Positions 14,829-18,653 of a stretch of 18,653 nt of DNA are shown one piece after another (position 1 is the first letter of the stretch; each line of letters begins with the position of its first letter). The notes beneath the pieces were generated by a model. It was not told the DNA's origin and did no database searches. It saw only the letters and a program-made list of their open reading frames with translations. Position numbers and translations under genes: made by a program. The stretch is taken from assembly GCA_017479785.1 (NCBI GenBank), contig JAFVBT010000078.1:1-18653 (forward strand), read 5' to 3'. Origin of the DNA: Alphaproteobacteria bacterium. Lineage in GTDB: Bacteria; Pseudomonadota; Alphaproteobacteria; RF32; CAG-239.

Positions 14829-17159
14829 ATGCTTAAATGGTTTCGCCGTCAGTCACTAACTTTTCGCCTGAGCGCCGGTATTTTGTTGTGCGTATTTTTC
14901 GGCGGAATGGCCCTGTTGTACTTTGTATCCCATTATTCTCAACCGATTGTTCGCTCGCATATTGAGGATTTGGCGCAGAAATCTTTACAGGATTTATCTG
15001 CCAGACTGTCGTCTATCGGGGGAGAAACAGAGGCGGCGGCTTTGACCATGAAAAACACCTTAAAGGGGCTTAAAACCTCAGATGTGAATATGATGCGCAA
15101 TATTCTGCAATCAGCTCTGCAAACGTTGACATATGATAAATCAGATACATCCCACGCATGGATTTATGTTTTTCCGGACGGAGAAGTGGTCAACGGCACA
15201 TTGTATTCCGGCATATTGGAAGACGGCGAGTTTGTATTCAAAGCATCTTATGTAGATAATTTTTATCAAAAATATCCGTGGTTTAAGGCAGTTCCGAAAG
15301 AAGAAAAAAACTTTTGGAGCGAACCTTATATTGATGAAGAACATCCTCAAAAACCATGGGTTGTAACATCGCTTATTCCGTTCAAATTTTCTGAATCAGC
15401 GGAATATACCGGTTTGGTGGCTGTATCCATTGATTTGGACGATATTCAGAAAGATGTTTTGGCGCGAGAGTTTCAATCGGGCGGACATTATCTTTTGACT
15501 TCAAGGGATGGGTTGTATATAGCACATCCCGATGAAAATATTCAGCTAAAAAAAACGATATTTGATTTAGCACGAGAAAGAAAACTCCCACAATTGGACG
15601 ATGCCGGAAACGCCATAAAAAACGGTTTATCCGGTTCCATTCAAATGCCGTATTCTTCCGTTTACAATGCATCTGTTATATTCTTTTATGACTCAATCTC
15701 CGATTTGGGGTGGGGACTTTATCTGGTTTTCTCGCAAAAAGTATTTTTTGAACCGTTAATTAAGTTTCAATTGAAAGTTGTAACAAGCCTCTTACTCGGA
15801 CTGACGGCTCTGTTTATTTTGATAAGCTGGATTTGTCACAGATCCACCAAGCCTTTATTGGCCCTAAGTAAAATTGCCATTCAATACGGTCAGGGCGATT
15901 TTACGGCAGATTTACCGGAAAAATCTTCGCAAGATGAGATTGGTATTATGACCGAAGCTTTCCATAAGATGAGAGATAATTTGTTAAGCTATATTGATGT
16001 CATAAAGAAGAATGCGGCAGAAAAACAAAGAGATAAAAGTGAGTTGGAAATTGCCAACCAGATTCAGCAAGCGGCATTGCCTAAAAGATTTCCGTTACAT
16101 CCGGCGTTTGAGGTTTATGCCTCAATGTTACCGGCAAAAAGTGTCGGCGGTGATTTTTATGATGCATTCTTTATTGATGATAATCATTTTGCAGTTGTAA
16201 TTGCCGACGTTTCCGGCAAAGGTATTCCGGCAGCCCTTTATATGATGACTACCAAGACTTTGATTAAAAATATTGCAAAAACCGGTGCTCCGATTGCCGA
16301 TGTCATTCAACAGGCTAATAACGAATTGTGCGGAATAACCGATGCGGATATGTTTGTAACAGCCTTTCTGGCAATTCTGGATATTAAAACCGGTGTTTTA
16401 GAGTATGTTAACGCCGGTCACAATTCGCCTTTTTATAAAGATAAAGACGGATATAAAATGTTGACGGATAAGCACGATATTGTGCTTGGTGGTCTCAGCA
16501 ATATTGCTTATCACGTGCATAAAATCAAAATGAAGAAGGGTGACAGGCTGTTTTTATATACGGATGGTATATCTGAAGGCCAGAATATTCATGGTGACTT
16601 TTATGGAGAAGATAGATTAAGTGATTGTTTAAATAATACTATTCAATCAACTGAAGATACGGTATATTTTGTATTTAATGATGTTGAAAGATTCTCAGCA
16701 GATGCTGAACAATCCGATGATATGACAATGCTTGAGTTGCGTTATGATGGGGCAGATGAGAATACGCACGTTTTTGCGGCAGATGTCAAAAATACCGATG
16801 ACGTATTGCAATTCATTCAAGATGATATGCAGAAAAATCATTTGCCGGAGCAGTCTGCATATAAAATGATTGTGGCCAGCGAAGAAATATTTTCTAATAT
16901 TGCACAATATGCCTACAGCAAAGGAGGTATGGCACATATATCAACTTATATAAAAGACGGATTTTATTATATTCAATATACCGATTACGGCAGAGACTAT
17001 AATCCGTTGTTAAAAGGCGACCCGAATATCACCGAGACGGCAGAAAAACGTCGTGTGGGCGGACTGGGAATTTTCTTAGTCAAAAAAATGGCCGATAAGG
17101 TGACATACAAAAGACATAACGGGCAGAATATTCTGACAATCGGCATTAAGATTGCATAA
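14829..17159 (+). CDS. Cache-HAMP-SpoIIE/PP2C phosphatase fused to a HATPase (RsbW-like) kinase domain
   Basis: The 776-residue sensor-effector reads, in order: TM1 about residues 13-34; a periplasmic Cache-like sensor about 40-310 (PWFKAVPKEEKNFWSEPY, VAVSIDLDD); TM2 about 318-338; HAMP about 338-392; a short coiled linker; SpoIIE/RsbU-type PP2C about 405-645 with metal Asps in GGDFYD (D442), ADVSGKG (D460), YTDGISEG (D579) and SDDMTML (D630/D631); and a HATPase_c domain about 655-776. The latter has an N-box EEIFSNIAQYAY (E686, N690), a G1-like DYGRDYNP and the G2 box VGGLGIFLVKKMAD (G744-G747). All key residues look intact. Inferred role: an envelope signal sets the balance between dephosphorylating and phosphorylating the adjacent STAS protein. 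The HATPase part may also be an anti-sigma factor. The ribosome binding site is weak, suggesting coupling to the STAS gene. No sigma factor is in the window. Confidence 0.93.
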   Translation: MLKWFRRQSLTFRLSAGILLCVFFGGMALLYFVSHYSQPIVRSHIEDLAQKSLQDLSARLSSIGGETEAAALTMKNTLKGLKTSDVNMMRNILQSALQTLTYDKSDTSHAWIYVFPDGEVVNGTLYSGILEDGEFVFKASYVDNFYQKYPWFKAVPKEEKNFWSEPYIDEEHPQKPWVVTSLIPFKFSESAEYTGLVAVSIDLDDIQKDVLAREFQSGGHYLLTSRDGLYIAHPDENIQLKKTIFDLARERKLPQLDDAGNAIKNGLSGSIQMPYSSVYNASVIFFYDSISDLGWGLYLVFSQKVFFEPLIKFQLKVVTSLLLGLTALFILISWICHRSTKPLLALSKIAIQYGQGDFTADLPEKSSQDEIGIMTEAFHKMRDNLLSYIDVIKKNAAEKQRDKSELEIANQIQQAALPKRFPLHPAFEVYASMLPAKSVGGDFYDAFFIDDNHFAVVIADVSGKGIPAALYMMTTKTLIKNIAKTGAPIADVIQQANNELCGITDADMFVTAFLAILDIKTGVLEYVNAGHNSPFYKDKDGYKMLTDKHDIVLGGLSNIAYHVHKIKMKKGDRLFLYTDGISEGQNIHGDFYGEDRLSDCLNNTIQSTEDTVYFVFNDVERFSADAEQSDDMTMLELRYDGADENTHVFAADVKNTDDVLQFIQDDMQKNHLPEQSAYKMIVASEEIFSNIAQYAYSKGGMAHISTYIKDGFYYIQYTDYGRDYNPLLKGDPNITETAEKRRVGGLGIFLVKKMADKVTYKRHNGQNILTIGIKIA

Positions 17160-17170
17160 AGTCGGAACTC

Positions 17171-17198
17171 TTGATTTTGCGCTAATATTGAATATTTT
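17171..17198 (+). promoter_or_regulatory. Possible promoter for the conserved hypothetical gene
   Basis: TTGATT (17171-17176), 16 bases, TATTTT (17193-17198), in the 54-base gap after the phosphatase gene and 16 bases before ATG 17214. It fits a sigma-70 promoter with a very short leader. A strong GGAGGA (17205-17210) lies only 3-4 bases before the ATG. Confidence 0.4.
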
Positions 17199-17213
17199 AT
17201 CGTCGGAGGAAAG

Positions 17214-17705
17214 ATGATAGTATTTGATAAAATGCAGCAAGGGTATGAATATCAATACAGTGCGTTGCCGGGAAAAGACTTTGCCGCCGACTTTATGCCG
17301 ACTTTGACACCGAAACAAATGCTTGAAATGGGTGTTTTTGAGGGGCATTATATGAACGATTGTCAGGCTGAATTTCCCGAAGATTGGTTTGAAAATGCGA
17401 AATTATCATTGGAAGCGCCCGATATAAAGGTAAATTATTTTGAAATTAAATCAAGGATGTCTTTGCCGCAATGGCAACAGCGAGGTTGGATTATCGGACC
17501 GGATCCACGCGGTTGGTTTCAATGGTATTGCCGATATTATATGGGACGTCGCCTTGAAAATATAGACAGACTACAGATTAAGCGCTGGAAGGCATTTAAA
17601 AGACACGAAGCTCAATTAAAACGAAATTGTCTGTCGTTTGATTTGGATTGTCGTCGTAAACAAAGACAAGCACTTTTGCAATGGGCATATAATCCGTTTG
17701 TTTAA
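17214..17705 (+). CDS. Conserved hypothetical protein, Trp-rich, probably soluble
   Basis: I recognise this as a conserved family but not its function. The 163-residue protein has no signal peptide or membrane helix. Landmarks: TPKQMLEMGVFEGHYMNDC (32-50), EFPEDWF (53-59), NYFEIKSR, GWIIGPDPRGWFQWYCRYY (91-109) followed by MGRR, RWKAFKRHEAQLKRNC (124-139), and a basic C-terminus CRRKQRQALLQWAYNP. Seven Trp, four Cys (C50, C106, C139, C146) and many Arg/Lys suggest a compact fold that could bind nucleic acid or a ligand; this is speculation. From memory, very similar sequences occur in other bacteria and possibly eukaryotes, which would point to a widely shared housekeeping or DNA-related role, but I cannot check this. 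The gene is 28 bases ahead of the oxidoreductase gene. Confidence 0.75.
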   Translation: MIVFDKMQQGYEYQYSALPGKDFAADFMPTLTPKQMLEMGVFEGHYMNDCQAEFPEDWFENAKLSLEAPDIKVNYFEIKSRMSLPQWQQRGWIIGPDPRGWFQWYCRYYMGRRLENIDRLQIKRWKAFKRHEAQLKRNCLSFDLDCRRKQRQALLQWAYNPFV

Positions 17706-17733
17706 CAAATAAAGGAGTAGGGAGAACATAAAA

Positions 17734-18312
17734 ATGATACTTTTATACATCAATGCTTGTGTACGTCAGCAATCACGCACAAAAATATTGGCTGACTATG
17801 TGGTTGATAAGTTAAATCTGCCACAGATTCGTCAATTGGATTTGAATAAATGCGGTTTAAAATATGCAGATGAAACTTTTTTGCAAAAAAGAAGCAAATT
17901 GATTGCTTCTGGCAAATTTGATGATCCGATTTTTGCCTATGCCAAAGAATTTGCGACAGCCGATAATATTGTAATTGCCGCACCTTATTGGGATTTTTCG
18001 TTTCCGGCCGTGTTAAAAATGTATATAGAAAATATAAGTGTGAACAAAGTAGTATTTGATTATTCCAATTCAGGAGATATTATAAGCTTGTGTAAGGCAA
18101 AAAATTTATATTACATAACAACTAAAGGCGGATATAATTCCGATGACTACGGATATAAGTATATTGAGGCATTATGTAGGCAATTATACGGAATAAAAAA
18201 TGTGCATTTAATAAAAGCTGAAGGATTGGATATACGCGGCAACAATGTTGAAAAAATTATGCAACAAGCAAAAAACGAAGCCGATAAAATTATAAAACAA
18301 AGCAATCTATAA
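17734..18312 (+). CDS. Flavodoxin-like fold NAD(P)H-dependent oxidoreductase
   Basis: A 192-residue protein of the Flavodoxin_2 / azoreductase-quinone reductase type, close to the usual 190-210 length. Seen: N-terminal strand MILLYINACVRQQSRT (the loop that binds FMN phosphate), the flavin-binding segment IAAPYWDFSFPAVLKMYIEN (81-100), TTKGGYN (about 129-135) near the isoalloxazine, and alternating strands and helices. Such enzymes use FMN and NAD(P)H to reduce quinones, azo or nitro compounds in the cytosol. The PYWDFSFP version of the motif is, from memory, commoner in Firmicutes than in alphaproteobacteria, hinting at transfer. GGGAG (17720-17724) lies 9 bases before ATG; a second AAAGGAG at 17711-17717 is farther upstream. 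Probably co-transcribed with the preceding gene. Confidence 0.88.
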   Translation: MILLYINACVRQQSRTKILADYVVDKLNLPQIRQLDLNKCGLKYADETFLQKRSKLIASGKFDDPIFAYAKEFATADNIVIAAPYWDFSFPAVLKMYIENISVNKVVFDYSNSGDIISLCKAKNLYYITTKGGYNSDDYGYKYIEALCRQLYGIKNVHLIKAEGLDIRGNNVEKIMQQAKNEADKIIKQSNL

Positions 18313-18347
18313 AAATCAGTTGAAAAATAGCAACAGGCGGATTTTTT
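18311..18347 (+). terminator. Weak possible terminator after the oxidoreductase gene
   Basis: AAAAATC near the stop codon can pair with GATTTTT further on, with an inner GTTG/CAAC, followed by T-rich sequence. The stem is AU-rich and irregular, so this is a tentative call. Confidence 0.25.
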
Positions 18348-18349
18348 GT

Positions 18350-18378
18350 TTGACATTAAGCAAGGAATTTGTTAAAAC
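18350..18378 (+). promoter_or_regulatory. Promoter of tRNA-Ala
   Basis: TTGACA (18350-18355) is a perfect -35. TTAAAA (18372-18377, 16-base spacer) or TAAAAC (18373-18378, 17-base spacer) serves as -10, placing the start site some 6-8 bases before the mature tRNA. Confidence 0.6.
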
Positions 18379-18391
18379 TCTCAACAGTTAC

Positions 18392-18467
18392 GGGGATATA
18401 GCTCAGTTGGGAGAGCGACAGGTTCGCAATCTGTAGGTCAGGAGTTCGATCCTCCTTATCTCCACCA
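18392..18467 (+). tRNA. tRNA-Ala, anticodon CGC
   Basis: A 76-base cloverleaf including encoded CCA. The acceptor stem is GGGGATA/TATCTCC, containing the G3:U70 pair that is the main alanine identity element, with discriminator A73. D stem GCTC/GAGC, anticodon stem ACAGG/TCTGT with loop TTCGCAA (anticodon CGC at 18425-18427), variable loop AGGTC, T stem AGGAG/CTCCT with loop TTCGATC. It reads GCG codons. Confidence 0.96.
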
Positions 18468-18469
18468 TT

Positions 18470-18508
18470 AAAACGCTAAGGACGCTTAATGCGTCCTTTT
18501 AGTGTTTT
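18470..18508 (+). terminator. Hairpin terminator after tRNA-Ala
   Basis: The inner stem AAGGACGC/GCGTCCTT (18478-18485, 18491-18498) has loop TTAAT and is followed by TT. An outer stem AAAACGCT/AGTGTTTT (18470-18477, 18501-18508) extends it to 16 pairs with only a 2-base bulge. It begins three bases after the tRNA CCA. Confidence 0.8.
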
Positions 18509-18558
18509 AAATAATGATTTGGATCGAACGACTGACCGTAGGGATGGAGCCGGAGGAT

Positions 18559-18586
18559 AAAAAACAACCTCTAAATGTTGTTTTTT
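18559..18586. repeat. 10-bp perfect inverted repeat, terminator-like in both directions
   Basis: AAAAAACAAC (18559-18568) and GTTGTTTTTT (18577-18586) flank the loop CTCTAAAT. With A/T-rich outer ends on both strands it resembles a bidirectional terminator, though the stem has few GC pairs. Confidence 0.55.
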
Positions 18587-18592
18587 GACGAC

Positions 18593-18653
18593 GGGCGAAG
18601 TCCACTTAATGAGGAGAGGCAAAAGCCGAAACGAATTTAGTGGACGAGTGCCC
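18593..18653. other. Structured, unexplained segment at the window end
   Basis: Nested pairings are visible: GGGC (18593-18596) with GCCC (18650-18653), GTCCACT (18600-18606) with AGTGGAC (18639-18645), and GGC-AAAA-GCC (18618-18627) inside. The region from 18520 onward is more GC-rich than the adjacent intergenic DNA, has no convincing gene, and may be a repeat element or part of an RNA that continues past the window. Confidence 0.45.

Noticed and set aside
18392..18467. tRNA-Ala as an attachment site of an integrated element
   Set aside because: No integrase and no exact duplicate of the tRNA 3' end is visible in the window; GGATCGAAC is too short to claim an att site.
18514..18588. 24-codon open frame from ATG 18514 after the tRNA
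   Set aside because: It is short, lacks a Shine-Dalgarno site and overlaps a terminator-like inverted repeat; more likely non-coding.
1..18653. A toxin-antitoxin, CRISPR, phage-defence or secretion gene cluster
   Set aside because: Every substantial gene was assigned to a metabolic, envelope, regulatory or unknown family, and no regularly spaced repeats or defence-type domains were seen.

Overview
The window looks like a chromosomal segment of an AT-rich Gram-negative bacterium. I infer an alphaproteobacterium of the gut or host-associated, reduced-genome kind. Pointers are a PhoB-type regulator, a fused LplT-Aas lysophospholipid system, an outer-membrane autotransporter protease, a classic G3:U70 tRNA-Ala with encoded CCA, and AT-rich third codon positions. 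The assignment rests on gene families, not on a ribosomal marker. I see no phage, CRISPR array, insertion sequence or conjugative genes.

Layout. (1) Positions 1-2316: the 3' part of a subtilisin-like (S8) autotransporter whose reading frame is cut by one in-frame TAG (1720-1722) and then continues, same frame, to a natural C-terminus. Fourteen bases later comes a 1124-residue LplT-PlsC-acyl-ACP synthetase fusion (2331-5705). (2) Minus strand 9266-5710: a DUF2207 membrane protein, ribulose-phosphate 3-epimerase (rpe) and a PhoB-like response regulator translationally coupled to rpe. (3) Plus strand 9351-12482: a GlmU-like uridylyltransferase lacking the acetyltransferase half, an unrecognised single-pass four-cysteine protein, and an M3 oligoendopeptidase, overlapping end to start. 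(4) Minus strand 13405-12557: a class I glutamine-amidotransferase/C26 relative whose nucleophilic cysteine is glycine. (5) A 218-base divergent intergenic region with a good minus-strand promoter, an 18-base palindrome and a 14-base direct repeat. (6) Plus strand 13624-17159: htpX, a STAS anti-anti-sigma factor, and a large Cache-HAMP-SpoIIE phosphatase-HATPase protein, a compact partner-switching operon joined to a membrane-quality-control protease. (7) 17214-18312: a Trp-rich conserved hypothetical and a flavodoxin-like NAD(P)H oxidoreductase. (8) tRNA-Ala(CGC) with its own promoter and a strong hairpin terminator, then 150 bases of unexplained dyad-rich, more GC-rich DNA running off the window.

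Several genes concern the envelope: autotransporter, lysophospholipid repair, HtpX and a Cache-domain sensor. The most noteworthy items are the in-frame amber codon, the apparently dead amidotransferase with its own regulated-looking promoter, the kinase-plus-phosphatase fusion beside its STAS substrate, the half-length GlmU, and the structured tail after the tRNA. None amounts to a proven new system; the htpX-STAS-phosphatase/kinase operon and the pseudo-amidotransferase are the best candidates for new biology.
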